From: Myxococcales bacterium
Lineage (GTDB): Bacteria > Myxococcota_A > UBA9160 > UBA4427
Direction: 5' to 3'
Length of the DNA: 64,000 bases
Assembly (NCBI GenBank): GCA_014240165.1
Contig: JAAZXM010000001.1
Span: 1-64,000, forward strand
In this document: positions 52,502 through 62,137 of the stretch, piece by piece
Layout: each line of letters begins with the position of its first letter
How positions within the stretch are numbered: position 1 is the first letter of the stretch
Program-made: the position numbers and the translations under genes
Notes under the pieces: model-generated
What the model was told of the DNA's origin: nothing
The model's input: only the letters and a program-made list of their open reading frames with translations
Database searches by the model: none

Positions 52502-54184
52502 ATCCAGGTATTCGGCAATACCCGCGGCCTCAAGGCCAGCCAGGTCCGCCAACTCGAGCGCCTTTTTCAGCGGCGCCTGCCCGCCGACCGGCTGGTGGGC
52601 AACGATTTCGCCCGGCAACTGACCGCCATCAGCCACGACATCCGCCGCCAGGTGGGGGTGCTCGCCGACCGGCGCGGGGATGTTCAGCATGTGATGGTGG
52701 GCGACGCGCGAGCGATCGAGTTGCCCGATTGGGGACGCTTGCGCGCGGGCCGCGGCCGACTGCGCGGGCTGCGCTGCGTCCACACCCATCTGGCCGATGA
52801 AGGCCTTTCCCGGGACGACCTGACGGATCTCGCAGTGCTGCGTCTCGACGCCATGGTGAGCATCGCGGTCCTGGAAGACGGCCTGCCCGGCCTGGCCCAT
52901 ACCGCTTTCCTGGCACCCGCCAACGACGACGACCGCGCGACCGAGTTGCTCGAGCCGCGCCATCCCGCCCAACTCGACACCGATTTCGCCGTCTACATCC
53001 GGGACCTCGAGAATGAACTGGCCCGCGCCACGGGCGCGCATGAAATCGCGGGCAGTGAACGCGCGCTCCTCGTCTCGGTGAGTTCGGGGCGCGACCGCGA
53101 AACCCTGGACATCCACCTCGAAGAGCTGAAGGAGTTGGCCCGAACCGCAGGCGTGGAAATCGCCGGAACCATCACCCAAAACCGCAACAAGCCCGATCCC
53201 AAGACGGTCGTGGGCGCGGGCAAGCTCTCCGATCTCGTCATCCGTTGTTTCCAACAGAACATCGAGTTGGTCATCTTCGACCAGGACCTCGAACCCGGCC
53301 AGGCCCGGAACCTCGCCGACCGCATGGAACTCCGGGTCATCGACCGCACCCAGCTGATCCTGGATATCTTCGCTCAACGCGCCACTACCGCCGATGGCAA
53401 GCTCCAGGTGGAACTCGCCCAACTCCGCTACCGGATGCCCCGCCTCGCCCAGCGCGCCGACCTCTCGCTGTCGCGACTGGCGGGGGGCATCGGAGGGAGA
53501 GGCCCGGGTGAGAGCCGACTCGAGAGCGATCGACGCCGAGTGCGCGAGCGAATCGCCCGTCTCGAAAAGGATCTGAAGCGCCTGGCCGCCCAGCGCCAGG
53601 GGCGCCGCCAGCGACGCGGTCGCCGAGAGGTGCCGGTGCTCTCCATCGTGGGGTACACCAACGCGGGAAAGAGCACGCTCTTGCGGGCCCTGACCCAGTC
53701 GGAGGTCTTCGTCGAAGACAAACTCTTCGCCACCCTGGATCCGGTCTCGCGTCGCCTGCGCTTCCCCAGGGATCGCGAGGTTATCATCACCGACACTGTG
53801 GGTTTTATTCGCGATCTGCCCCCGGACCTGATGACCGCCTTCCGCGCCACCCTGGAGGAAATGCGGGATGCCGGCCTCTTGATCCACGTAGTGGACGCCA
53901 CGGCAGCGGATTTCGAACGCCGCATGGCCGCGGTTCGTACGGTTTTGGACGATATCGGACTGAACGAAAAGCCCGAACTTCTTGTCTTCAACCAGATCGA
54001 CCGACTCCCTGAGGGGGAAGGCGCCGCCCTGGCCCACCGCCACGGCGGGGTGGCGGTTTCTGCGCTTCGGGGTCAGGGTTTGATCGAATTGTTGCAAGCC
54101 GCAGAGCATGTACTCTGGGGCGATCAATCCGAAGCCGAGATCGGTCATTCGCTGACCGATGACTACGCGGCGGAAGGTTCCTGA
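52502..54184 (+). CDS. hflX: HflX-type ribosome-associated GTPase, unusual start
   Basis: Ribosome-splitting GTPase used under stress. G-domain: G1 'VGYTNAGKST', G2 Thr region, G3 'DTVGFIRDLP', G4 'NQID', G5 'VSALRG'; HflX-specific N-terminal domain and coiled coil 'GIGGRGPGESRLESDRRRVR'. The conserved N-terminus ('VFGNTRGLKASQVRQLERLF') lies upstream of the first GTG (52595), and no ATG, GTG or TTG precedes it in frame back to a TAG at 52415. The best initiation site is ATC 52502, with GGAG six bases upstream, giving 560 residues; CTG 52421 is the alternative. Divergent from glmU. Confidence 0.9.
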   Translation: MQVFGNTRGLKASQVRQLERLFQRRLPADRLVGNDFARQLTAISHDIRRQVGVLADRRGDVQHVMVGDARAIELPDWGRLRAGRGRLRGLRCVHTHLADEGLSRDDLTDLAVLRLDAMVSIAVLEDGLPGLAHTAFLAPANDDDRATELLEPRHPAQLDTDFAVYIRDLENELARATGAHEIAGSERALLVSVSSGRDRETLDIHLEELKELARTAGVEIAGTITQNRNKPDPKTVVGAGKLSDLVIRCFQQNIELVIFDQDLEPGQARNLADRMELRVIDRTQLILDIFAQRATTADGKLQVELAQLRYRMPRLAQRADLSLSRLAGGIGGRGPGESRLESDRRRVRERIARLEKDLKRLAAQRQGRRQRRGRREVPVLSIVGYTNAGKSTLLRALTQSEVFVEDKLFATLDPVSRRLRFPRDREVIITDTVGFIRDLPPDLMTAFRATLEEMRDAGLLIHVVDATAADFERRMAAVRTVLDDIGLNEKPELLVFNQIDRLPEGEGAALAHRHGGVAVSALRGQGLIELLQAAEHVLWGDQSEAEIGHSLTDDYAAEGS

Positions 54185-54223
54185 GCGGCGCATCGGATCT
54201 TGACTGGGGGGGGCAATCAATTG

Positions 54224-55237
54224 GTGAATCGAGCAATCCGTGCGAAGGTCGTCGGAACGGGCATGTATGTACCGGATCGCGTGGTGACGAACGATGACTT
54301 GGCCGAGTTGATGGATACCTCGGACGAGTGGATCCAGCAGCGGACAGGAATCAAGGAGCGCCGCTATATCGAGCCGGGCCAAATGCCTGCGGACCTCGCC
54401 CAGGCCGCCTGTGAGGAGGCCCTCGAAGCGGCTGGCCTCGAGGTGGGAGACCTGGACTTCATACTGCTTGCCACGCTCTCCTCTCAACACGAGTTTCCGG
54501 GCACGTCGTTCTTTCTCCACGACCAGTTGGCTGCGGGCCAGGTTCCCTGCATCGATCTGCGGGCTCAATGCAGCGGTTTTCTCTACGCGATGAACTTCGC
54601 CGACGGATTGATCCAGGCGGGCAAATCAAAAAGGGTCATGGTTGTGGGCTGCGAGGTCCAATCCACGGGTATCGATCGCACCAGCGAGGGACGCGACGTT
54701 GCCGTGATCTTTGGCGACGGGGCGGGCGCGGTGATCCTCGAGGCCAATACCGACGAAGACGATTCCGCTGGCATCCTCGACGTGACACTCCACTCCGAAG
54801 GCAAGCATGCTCGGCGACTCTGGCTCGAGGCACCCTCTTCGGGCCACATGCCCTGTCGCCTGACGCACGAGATGATCGACGAAAAAAAGCATTTTCCCGT
54901 GATGGATGGACGCCATGTCTTCAAGCACGCGGTCACGCGAATGCCTGAGGTACTGGCCGAGTCGTTGGCCACGGCCAGCATCAAGATCGATGACGTGGAC
55001 CTCTTCCTCTTCCATCAGGCGAATTTGCGGATCAACGAATTCGTCGCCCAGAAATTGGAAATTTCGCCCGATCGCACCTTCAGCAACATCGAGCGCTTCG
55101 GAAATTGCTCGGCAGCCTCCATCCCCATGTTGCTCGCCGAGGCCGATCGCGCGGGCAGGCTCGGCCCGGGAAAGATCGTCACCCTGACGGCCTTCGGTTC
55201 CGGCTTCACCTGGGGCAACGTGGTTCTGCGCTGGTAG
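54224..55237 (+). CDS. fabH: 3-oxoacyl-ACP synthase III (KAS III)
   Basis: Thiolase-fold condensing enzyme starting fatty-acid (or related) synthesis from acyl-CoA and malonyl-ACP. 337 residues. Triad: Cys in 'DLRAQCSGFLYAM', His in 'LFLFHQANLRINEFV', Asn in 'IERFGNCSAASIPMLL'. 'TSDEWIQQRTGIKERR' and 'FGDGAGAVILE' are typical, as is the final 'FGSGFTWGNVVLRW'. GTG 54224 is preferred, with G-rich sequence upstream; TTG 54200 is possible. It is not in a fab cluster, so a role in a special lipid or polyketide starter is possible. Confidence 0.9.
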   Translation: MNRAIRAKVVGTGMYVPDRVVTNDDLAELMDTSDEWIQQRTGIKERRYIEPGQMPADLAQAACEEALEAAGLEVGDLDFILLATLSSQHEFPGTSFFLHDQLAAGQVPCIDLRAQCSGFLYAMNFADGLIQAGKSKRVMVVGCEVQSTGIDRTSEGRDVAVIFGDGAGAVILEANTDEDDSAGILDVTLHSEGKHARRLWLEAPSSGHMPCRLTHEMIDEKKHFPVMDGRHVFKHAVTRMPEVLAESLATASIKIDDVDLFLFHQANLRINEFVAQKLEISPDRTFSNIERFGNCSAASIPMLLAEADRAGRLGPGKIVTLTAFGSGFTWGNVVLRW

Positions 55238-55361
55238 CCCGGACGGCCCGCTCAGCGCGCCCCTACGCGCGAGCTGGCGCCGCAACGCGTCACAGGGCGA
55301 TTTTCCCCTCGGGTATCCTCTAGGGATTCTCAGGGACGTCTGAATTTGTTTATGGCGTATC

Positions 55362-55390
55362 TTGACGCAATGACGCGTCGCGTCTATGAT
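55362..55390 (+). promoter_or_regulatory. near-consensus sigma-70 promoter
   Basis: TTGACG (55362-55367) and TATGAT (55385-55390) are separated by exactly 17 bases; each hexamer has one mismatch to consensus. It would start RNA near 55397, leaving a leader of about 108 bases before the phasin-like gene. This is the strongest housekeeping promoter seen in the window and implies high constitutive expression. Confidence 0.8.
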
Positions 55391-55505
55391 GCCGTGCGTC
55401 GCAAATCTCAGGCGGCCGCCTCCGGGACCACCGGGCGCTCAAACCGGCCTGAGTAAACCGAAAACCCCGGGAAACCCAAGACCCCGGAGAACACGAGGAA
55501 AAAAC

Positions 55506-55937
55506 ATGGCCCAGCAAAATACTCTGCTCGAGGACGGCTTCGATCGCATTCAGACCGCGTTCAAATCCGTCGAAGACGAAGTCCAGAAGGTCCAGAAGCG
55601 GTTCGAGACCGAGAGCAACAAGCTCAGCAAGTCGGCCAACAAGCGCATCAAGAACATCCGCAAGGAAATGCTGAAATACCCTGCCGTGAAGCAGGCCGAT
55701 TCCCTTCGCCAGGACCTCAGCAAGCAGTTCCAGTCGCGTGCCAAGGAATTCGAGAAGCAGGTCGGGGGAGGCATCGACACCGTACTCGGCAGCCTTCAGA
55801 TCGCGTCTCAGAGCGAGATCGACAAGCTCGACAAGAAACTCGGGCGCATCAATCGGCGGCTCAAGGCATTGGACAAGACCATCAGCGAGGCAACGGCCCG
55901 ACAGACGCCGCCCTCCTCGCCCAGCGCCACATCGTAG
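55506..55937 (+). CDS. phasin-like / small coiled-coil protein
   Basis: 143 residues, nearly all helix with heptad-like spacing and many Lys/Glu: 'GFDRIQTAFKSVEDEVQKVQ', 'FETESNKLSKSANKRIKNIR', 'KLDKKLGRINRRLKALDKTI'. No signal peptide, no Cys. This is the look of PhaF/PhaI-type phasins or other granule- or nucleoid-associated proteins, but no PHA synthase gene is nearby. ATG 55506 has GAGGAAAA upstream. A consensus promoter precedes it and a hairpin terminator follows, so it is a highly expressed single-gene unit. The function is not established. Confidence 0.7.
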   Translation: MAQQNTLLEDGFDRIQTAFKSVEDEVQKVQKRFETESNKLSKSANKRIKNIRKEMLKYPAVKQADSLRQDLSKQFQSRAKEFEKQVGGGIDTVLGSLQIASQSEIDKLDKKLGRINRRLKALDKTISEATARQTPPSSPSATS

Positions 55938-55993
55938 ACAGCTTCTTCTCCCCGGAACTCTTCCCAGGAGTTCCACACTTCCCAACCGCAAGC

Positions 55994-56025
55994 AGAGCCC
56001 GGCGGCTTCGTCGCCGGGCTCTTTG
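55994..56025 (+). terminator. hairpin terminator of the phasin-like gene
   Basis: AGAGCCCGGCG (55994-56004) pairs perfectly with CGCCGGGCTCT (56012-56022) around GCTTCGT, followed by a short T run (TTT). It lies 57 bases past the stop. Confidence 0.82.
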
Positions 56026-56078
56026 CGTTCGGGGCCATCCGGGAAAGCGCCAGGCCTTCCTTCCCGACCGCTCGCCGA

Positions 56079-57347
56079 TCAGCTGCCCTCGGTCTCGACG
56101 CCGAATCTCTGGACATAGAAATCGAGCGCCTTGCGCCTTTCGCCCCGGTCGATGCCGAAATCTCCGAGGTCGTATCGAATGCGGCCGTGCTTGCCCCGGG
56201 GATGCTCCCGCATGAAGGCGTCCATCGCTGCGTGGGCGGCCGAGGTCAGGGGCTGACCAGCCAGGGCGTAGATCTTCGCCACAGTCGCCAGATCATCCTG
56301 CATGAACTCGTGGAAGCGCACATCGATCGAGCGCTCCGAGGGCAGGCTTTCGCGATCTTCCACGCAGGCCCTCAGCATGGCCTCGATTCGCCGCGCCCAA
56401 TAGCCGCCCACCCGTTCGGGGTCGACCACGCTTTGGGAAAGGCGGGCGCTATAGGTCGCCATGGTGGCAAAAGAGGCCGTAATCGAGACCGGGTCGCGGT
56501 GGGTCACCACAAAGGTTGCATCGGGGAAGACGCGGTTCAGGGGACCGAATTGTTCGAGGTGCTGCGGCGATTTCAGGATCCAGCGACCGCCACCGGGACG
56601 GCGGGACTGGATGACCCGAAGCACCCGGGCCATATAGGCATACCAGGGCGTCTGGTCCGTCCCGCAATAGTACTCGCGCCAGCTCTCCGAGGGGGCAAGA
56701 GTTTCAAAGAACATGGTCGAGCCCGCGATGGCCAGCAGATGAATCTCCTCATGGGCATGGTCCGGCCACATATCGTGCATGCGCTTGAAATGCGGCATCA
56801 GGCGATCACGCATGTCGATGCCGTCGGCGGCTCTCTGCCAGCGGGGGTCGGCGCCCATATCGGCCCCGCGTTCAGCCAGGGGCGGCAGGGGTTCGAGACT
56901 CTCCCACCAGGGCAGGAAATAGAGGGCCGGATCCGATGAGATCAGGTTATGCAGGTGCGTGGTCCCGGTCCGAGGCAGGCCCGCGATCACGATGGGGCGG
57001 TCGAGGACCTGCTCCGAAAGCTCGGGCTGGTGCCGATAGGCTTCCTCGATGAGCAGGCGGTTCTTCAGGAATTGGAGTACCTGACCCCACACCGTGACTT
57101 CGCCCATGGGCGAGAGCCCCGCTTCCTGCTTCGCCCCCTTTAGAAAAACGGTCAGGGGCTCGCTGTAGATATCCTCGCCGAAATCGTCGAGGCCCGACTC
57201 GCGCGCGGCCTGCTCCAGGGCAGCGTCCAGGCTCCAGGGGATAGCCTGGGCCATGGGGGCCACGGCCTGCATCATCTCGACCACGTCCGCTGCGAACCGG
57301 GGGCTTGCCAGGTCGTCGATGCGGATATCCGCAGGTCTTTCACTCAT
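56079..57347 (-). CDS. sulfotransferase family protein
   Basis: 422-residue PAPS-dependent sulfotransferase-like protein. The 5'-phosphosulfate loop is 'PIVIAGLPRTGTTHLHNLIS' and the 3'-phosphate site 'ATFVVTHRDPVSITASFATM', with 'GRWILKSPQHLEQFGPLNRV' between. This Sulfotransfer_3-like group is common in marine and soil bacteria with lipid- or sterol-rich metabolism; the acceptor is unknown. ATG 57347. It lies 34 bases downstream of the HIT gene in the same direction, so the two may be co-transcribed. Confidence 0.9.
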   Translation of the reverse strand: MSERPADIRIDDLASPRFAADVVEMMQAVAPMAQAIPWSLDAALEQAARESGLDDFGEDIYSEPLTVFLKGAKQEAGLSPMGEVTVWGQVLQFLKNRLLIEEAYRHQPELSEQVLDRPIVIAGLPRTGTTHLHNLISSDPALYFLPWWESLEPLPPLAERGADMGADPRWQRAADGIDMRDRLMPHFKRMHDMWPDHAHEEIHLLAIAGSTMFFETLAPSESWREYYCGTDQTPWYAYMARVLRVIQSRRPGGGRWILKSPQHLEQFGPLNRVFPDATFVVTHRDPVSITASFATMATYSARLSQSVVDPERVGGYWARRIEAMLRACVEDRESLPSERSIDVRFHEFMQDDLATVAKIYALAGQPLTSAAHAAMDAFMREHPRGKHGRIRYDLGDFGIDRGERRKALDFYVQRFGVETEGS

Positions 57348-57381
57348 GCCAGGCTCCAGGGGAATGGCTTTGGGGGCGGTA

Positions 57382-57804
57382 TCAGGAGGCGACCTGGTCG
57401 TAACCCAGATGGGTGAGTGCGGAGCGGATGCGTTCGGCTTCCTGGGCCAACGCCTCGGGTGGCGTGTTGGCGTCGGCATTGTGAAAATCGAGGTCCGTCG
57501 GCTTCCAGACCGGCACCACGTGGACGTGAACGTGGGGAACCTCCAATCCCAAGACGATGGTGCCCACCTTGAGCGGGTTGTACTCCTTCTCCATCGCCTT
57601 GCCGATGGATTGGCTGACCTTGAAGAGATGCCCGACGAGTTCTGGGTCGAGATCGATCCAATGTTCCACCTCCGCCCGCGGCACCACCAGCGTATGACCC
57701 GGATTCAGCGGAGCAATGGAGAGGAAGGCCACGCAATGCTCGTCCTTCCAGACGAATTGACCCGGTAAATCGCCCTCGATGATCTTGGTGAAAAGGGTCG
57801 CCAT
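57382..57804 (-). CDS. HIT-family nucleotide hydrolase
   Basis: 140-residue histidine-triad protein (Hint/Fhit branch) that cleaves nucleotide phosphoramidates or dinucleoside polyphosphates. The triad 'PHVHVHVVP' supplies the catalytic His; 'FTKIIEGDLPGQFVWKDEHC' and 'FLSIAPLNPGHTLVVPRAEV' are the typical N-terminal strands. ATG 57804 with AGGAGG about 8 bases upstream. Divergent from the thiolase gene. Confidence 0.94.
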   Translation of the reverse strand: MATLFTKIIEGDLPGQFVWKDEHCVAFLSIAPLNPGHTLVVPRAEVEHWIDLDPELVGHLFKVSQSIGKAMEKEYNPLKVGTIVLGLEVPHVHVHVVPVWKPTDLDFHNADANTPPEALAQEAERIRSALTHLGYDQVAS

Positions 57805-58001
57805 AAATGCAACCTCCTGGAGGCTTTGGTTGGGGAGCGATCCAGAACCTAGCCCCCCGAAGCGCGAGAGTCAGAACACCCAAGGCAAAACTTCACCCCC
57901 GAAATCACTCCCTGGGCTCCCGCCGATGGGGACGATTCGAAGCCCAAAAGCCTGCTAGACTGCGCGCCCCAAATAGTGATCGCACTCGAGAAGGAGCCCC
58001 C

Positions 58002-59186
58002 ATGAGCAAGAAGGTCTACGTCGTTGGCGTCGGAATGACGAAATTCGAGAAGCCGGGCGGCAGGGATTGGGATTATCCCGATATGGCGCGTGAAGCGGGC
58101 ACCCGCGCCCTCGAAGACGCAGGCATCGAATTCTCCGATATCGAGCAGGCCGCGGTGGGCTACTGCTACGGCGATTCCACCAGCGGCGAGCGCGCCTTCT
58201 ACGAGCTCGGCCACTCGGGAATCCCGATTTACAACGTCAACAACAACTGCTCTACCGGATCCACGGCGCTCTTCATGGCCAAGCAATTCGTTGAGGGCGG
58301 CTTGGCGGATTGCGTCATGGCCCTGGGCTTCGAGAAAATGGAGAAGGGCTCCCTGGGCATCAAATACACCGACCGAACCATTGCGCTCGACAAGCACATG
58401 AAGGTGATGGTGGACCAAAGGGGAATGGACGCCTCGCCCTTTGCGGCCCAAATGTTTGGAAACGCCGGGCTCGAACACAACGAAAAATATGGCACCACGC
58501 CCGAGCACTTCGCCAAGATCGGCTACAAGAATCACCTCCATTCGGTCAACAACCCCTACTCGCAATTCCAGGACGAGTACAGCCTGGACGACATCAAGAA
58601 CGCGCCCCAGGTCTACGGCCCGCTGACCAAGCTTCAATGCTGCCCGACATCGGACGGCGCCGGCGCTGCCATCCTGGCCAGCGAGGAATTCGTCAAGAAG
58701 CATGGGCTCGAGGCTCAGGCCATCGAGATCGCCGGCATGGCGATGACGACGGATTTCGACAGTTCCTATGAGGGCAGCATGATCAAGATGGTGGGCCAGG
58801 ACATGACGCGATCGGCAGCCCAGAAGGTCTACGAGCAGTCCGGGATCGGGCCCGAGAATGTCGACGTCGTGGAACTCCACGACTGCTTCTCGTGCAATGA
58901 GCTGATCACCTACGAGGGGCTTGGGCTCTGCGAGGACGGTAAGGCGGGCGAATTCGTCGATTCGGGCGCCCAGACCTACGGCGGCAAGGTCGTGGTCAAT
59001 CCTTCCGGCGGGCTGATCTCCAAGGGTCATCCCCTGGGCGCCACGGGCCTCGCGCAATGCGCCGAACTCAACTGGCAACTGCGCGGTGAAGCGGACAAGC
59101 GCCAGGTCGACGGGGCCAAGGTGGCACTCCAGCACAACCTGGGTCTGGGCGGCGCCGCCGTCGTCACCCTCTACCGAAAAGGCTGA
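58002..59186 (+). CDS. thiolase / lipid-transfer protein (SCP-x type acetyl-CoA acetyltransferase)
   Basis: 394 residues. Thiolase fold with nucleophile Cys in '[20 protein letters not shown]' and second-half active site '[19 protein letters not shown]' and '[20 protein letters not shown]'. '[12 protein letters not shown]' and the N-terminal '[20 protein letters not shown]' identify the SCP2-thiolase (lipid-transfer) branch used in side-chain or fatty-acid beta-oxidation. ATG 58002 with AAGGAG upstream. It probably degrades branched or sterol-like acyl-CoAs, but other condensations are possible. Confidence 0.93.
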   Translation: MSKKVYVVGVGMTKFEKPGGRDWDYPDMAREAGTRALEDAGIEFSDIEQAAVGYCYGDSTSGERAFYELGHSGIPIYNVNNNCSTGSTALFMAKQFVEGGLADCVMALGFEKMEKGSLGIKYTDRTIALDKHMKVMVDQRGMDASPFAAQMFGNAGLEHNEKYGTTPEHFAKIGYKNHLHSVNNPYSQFQDEYSLDDIKNAPQVYGPLTKLQCCPTSDGAGAAILASEEFVKKHGLEAQAIEIAGMAMTTDFDSSYEGSMIKMVGQDMTRSAAQKVYEQSGIGPENVDVVELHDCFSCNELITYEGLGLCEDGKAGEFVDSGAQTYGGKVVVNPSGGLISKGHPLGATGLAQCAELNWQLRGEADKRQVDGAKVALQHNLGLGGAAVVTLYRKG

Positions 59187-59274
59187 GACCCGAGCGAGAG
59201 TCCGGCGAAGCGAAATAGAAATCCGGAGGATCGGGCAGCCAACGCGCTCCCGGTCCGGCGATTGATCGGACCTG

Positions 59275-60663
59275 ATGGCCAATTCACCGGCTCCCCCGAA
59301 GCTCACCCCCCTGCGCAAGGCCGTCTTCGGATTGGGCGACCACAGCGTGAATATCGTCCTGTCCTGCCTCGCCCTGGTCTACTTCACCTTCCTGGTGACC
59401 GTGGCCGGGCTCGACCCCTGGAGAGCCGGACTCATCGCGTGGCTCGCGCGCCTGGTCGATGCGGTGAGCGACCCCCTGATGGGGCGCTTCTCTGACACCA
59501 TCCGCTGGAAATTGGGACGCCGGCGCCCCTTCTTCCTCATGGGGATGGTGCCCCTGGGCATCTTCTTCAGCCTGATGTGGACGACGCCTTTCACCGCCCA
59601 GAACGAGATGTTCGCCTTCTACCTCGCGGTCTACGTGGGCCTCGCCCTGTCCTTGACGGTCTTGTCGATTCCCTACATGGCGTTGATCCCCGAAATGGCG
59701 ACGGATTACGACGAACGCACTTCCCTCAACAGCTACCGATCCGCCGCCGCCGTCGTGGGAACCATGGTGGCCGCTGGCTTCTTTGGCGTGGCGGAATCTC
59801 TGGGAGGGGGAGCCGAAGGCTTTGCCACCACCGGGTTGGCAATCGGGGTTTGGCTGGTTCTGCCCTGGCCCTTTGTCTTCGCGGTGAGCTACGAGAAGGA
59901 CGTTCGGAAAATCCCTCGCAAGATCGATCTTCGGTCCACGCTGCTTGGACTTGCTCGACATGCCAGCTACATCCGACTGTGTTTCATCTATATCGGCGGC
60001 CGGGTTGCGATCGACCTGCTGGGGCTCGCGATCCCGCTCTTCTTCACGATCTGGCTCGGTCGACCCGGGGATGTGCACTGGGCCCTTCTTTCCATGCTCG
60101 GGGTAGTGGTACTTTCCCTTCCCTTCTGGCTCCGCTATGCCCGGCACAACGAGAAACACCTCATCTTTGCCATGGGGTCCGTCTGGTTCATTGCCTGCCT
60201 GGGGGTAATCGCGGTCGGTGATCCAAGTTGGCCTCGTTGGATGCTCTTCGTGATCTCAGCGCTGCTGGGTATCGGGTACGCAGCAGTAGACCTGATGCCC
60301 TGGGCGATGGTCGGCGAGGTGGTGGACGAGAACGAACTCGCCACGGGCGAGCGGGCCCAGGGCGTCTACAACGGGGTGCTCACCTTCCTGCGCAAGGCCG
60401 CGGGCGCCACCGCGTATATGGTGGCGGGCTTCGCCCTCTCGTGGGCCGGTTTCGACAAGGAAACCGAAAAACAGAGTGAAGACGTGATGACCACGATCCG
60501 CCTGCTCTCCACCGCGGCACCTGCCCTCTTCCTCCTATTGGGGCTCATCGCCGTGCGGGGCTACCCCTTGACCCGTGCACGCCACGCCAAAATCCTGGAA
60601 GGCCTGACGGCTCGGAGGAACGCGCCATCAGACGAGCGAAATTCGGGCGCCCCCAGCACCTGA
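59275..60663 (+). CDS. GPH-family (glycoside-pentoside-hexuronide) cation symporter, MFS
   Basis: 462 residues, twelve membrane segments. Family motifs: 'FGLGDHSVNIVLSCLALVYF' in the first helix, 'DAVSDPLMGRFSDTIRWKLG' followed by 'RRRPF' after helix 2-3, 'IPYMALIPEMATDYDERTSL' and the late 'DLMPWAMVGEVVDENELATG'. Most GPH members take up glycosides with H+ or Na+; relatives beside lipid genes are often annotated only as MFS. ATG 59275. It lies 89 bases after the thiolase in the same direction and may be co-transcribed. Confidence 0.9.
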   Translation: MANSPAPPKLTPLRKAVFGLGDHSVNIVLSCLALVYFTFLVTVAGLDPWRAGLIAWLARLVDAVSDPLMGRFSDTIRWKLGRRRPFFLMGMVPLGIFFSLMWTTPFTAQNEMFAFYLAVYVGLALSLTVLSIPYMALIPEMATDYDERTSLNSYRSAAAVVGTMVAAGFFGVAESLGGGAEGFATTGLAIGVWLVLPWPFVFAVSYEKDVRKIPRKIDLRSTLLGLARHASYIRLCFIYIGGRVAIDLLGLAIPLFFTIWLGRPGDVHWALLSMLGVVVLSLPFWLRYARHNEKHLIFAMGSVWFIACLGVIAVGDPSWPRWMLFVISALLGIGYAAVDLMPWAMVGEVVDENELATGERAQGVYNGVLTFLRKAAGATAYMVAGFALSWAGFDKETEKQSEDVMTTIRLLSTAAPALFLLLGLIAVRGYPLTRARHAKILEGLTARRNAPSDERNSGAPST

Positions 60664-60676
60664 GCCCCTGGGCGGC

Positions 60677-62008
60677 TCAGCCGGAGATCAAGGCCCAGAC
60701 ATTCGCGGCGGTGGAAGGCACCGAGTGCCAGAGCACAAAGAGAAGGAAGGGGGGCGCAACCCATCTCAGGAGAAAGCGCCATAAGCCGAGGCCCCCCTCA
60801 CCGGCACCGCCCGCCGCCTCGGCGACGGGATCCTTCATCACCCAGCCGGTGAAGATCGCGAGCATCAGCCCGCCGAGGAGCAGGAAGAAGTTGTTCGCCA
60901 CCTGATCCATGACGTCGAGCACGGCGATATTCCATGCCGCCCCCGACCCCAGAACCGTCACAACGACGCCCATCACCGCGACCGCCTTGGGCCGTGCCCA
61001 TTGCAGCTCATCCACCACCGCCGAGACCAGCACTTCGAAGAGCGAGAGCGCGGACGTCAGGGCGCCCACAACCAGGGCGATGAAAAAACAAAAGCCCACG
61101 ACACGGCCCGCGGCCCCCATCTCGGCGAAGGCCCGGGGCAGCGCGACGAAAAGCGCCCCCAAAGTGCTTTCCCCCACCGCGGCCTGGAGACCCAGGGCGA
61201 AGATGATCGGGAAGACCATCAGGCCGGCCAGGAAGGCAACGCCGAAATCGGCGCTCGCGATCGTCAAAGACTCCCGCGGCAAGTTGCCATCCCTGGGCAG
61301 ATAGCTCGCGAAGGTCATGATGGCGCCCATTCCCAGGCTCAAACTGAAAAATGCCTGACCCGCGGCGCTGACCACGACATCCATGGATAAAGCATTCTGC
61401 AGATCGGCGTTCAGGTAGTAGCTATATCCCGCCGACGCGTTGTCCAGGGTCGCGGCGTAGAGCGCGATGCCACAAACCAGCAAGAAGAGAAGCGGCATGG
61501 CGATGACCGAGACCCTTTCGATCCCCCGACTGACCCCGCCTGCCACGACCGCCATGGTGAACCCCATGAAGAGGACGTGAAAGAGAAAGGCGTGGTCCCC
61601 CTCGCTGATGGCCGCGAAATGCGCGCCGGGGTCGGCGGGCATGCCCACCACGAGCGCTTCCGCCGCATAGCGAACTGTCCAGCCGGCGATCACCGAGTAA
61701 TACGAAAGGATCAACAAGCCCGTAACGACGAAGAGTCCGCCCAATGCTTTCCAGCGCCCGCCGCCATAATGGCCCAATGCCCCAATGGGGCTCTTCCGCG
61801 CACCCCGACCAAGGGTGAGCTCGGCCAGGAGAATCGGAAGACCGATCAACACGGTGAAGAGCAGGTAGAGCGCCACGAAAGCGGCCCCGCCCTTCTCGGC
61901 GGTGAGGTACGAGAACCGCCACATATTGCCCAGCCCCACCGCGGAACCCACCGCCGCAGCGAGAAAACCGAACGAACTGCTCCACTGATCCCGCGATGCC
62001 TGAGCCAC
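60677..62008 (-). CDS. sodium-dependent transporter, neurotransmitter:sodium symporter family
   Basis: 443-residue inner-membrane LeuT-fold transporter for amino acids or amines with Na+. Helix 1 has the unwound substrate/Na+ site 'AAAVGSAVGLGNMWRFSYLT'; 'GLPILLAELTLGRGARKSPI' and helix 6 'QAFFSLSLGMGAIMTFASYL' are diagnostic. Eleven or so membrane segments end in 'LLRWVAPPFLLFVLW'. GTG 62008 is chosen, with GGGGGGT just upstream; the frame is open further but the added sequence is antisense to the next gene. Substrate not predictable. Confidence 0.92.
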   Translation of the reverse strand: MAQASRDQWSSSFGFLAAAVGSAVGLGNMWRFSYLTAEKGGAAFVALYLLFTVLIGLPILLAELTLGRGARKSPIGALGHYGGGRWKALGGLFVVTGLLILSYYSVIAGWTVRYAAEALVVGMPADPGAHFAAISEGDHAFLFHVLFMGFTMAVVAGGVSRGIERVSVIAMPLLFLLVCGIALYAATLDNASAGYSYYLNADLQNALSMDVVVSAAGQAFFSLSLGMGAIMTFASYLPRDGNLPRESLTIASADFGVAFLAGLMVFPIIFALGLQAAVGESTLGALFVALPRAFAEMGAAGRVVGFCFFIALVVGALTSALSLFEVLVSAVVDELQWARPKAVAVMGVVVTVLGSGAAWNIAVLDVMDQVANNFFLLLGGLMLAIFTGWVMKDPVAEAAGGAGEGGLGLWRFLLRWVAPPFLLFVLWHSVPSTAANVWALISG

Positions 62009-62137
62009 GCCACCCCCCAAGAAGACGCCCACGGATCGGAACTCGAGCAGAGGATAACGCCTCGACGGCGGCCATCCCACGCGGCAAGCTCCGGGCGGCG
62101 GTGCCCGGGGCCGTCCGGGCAATTCGCCCCCACTCTC

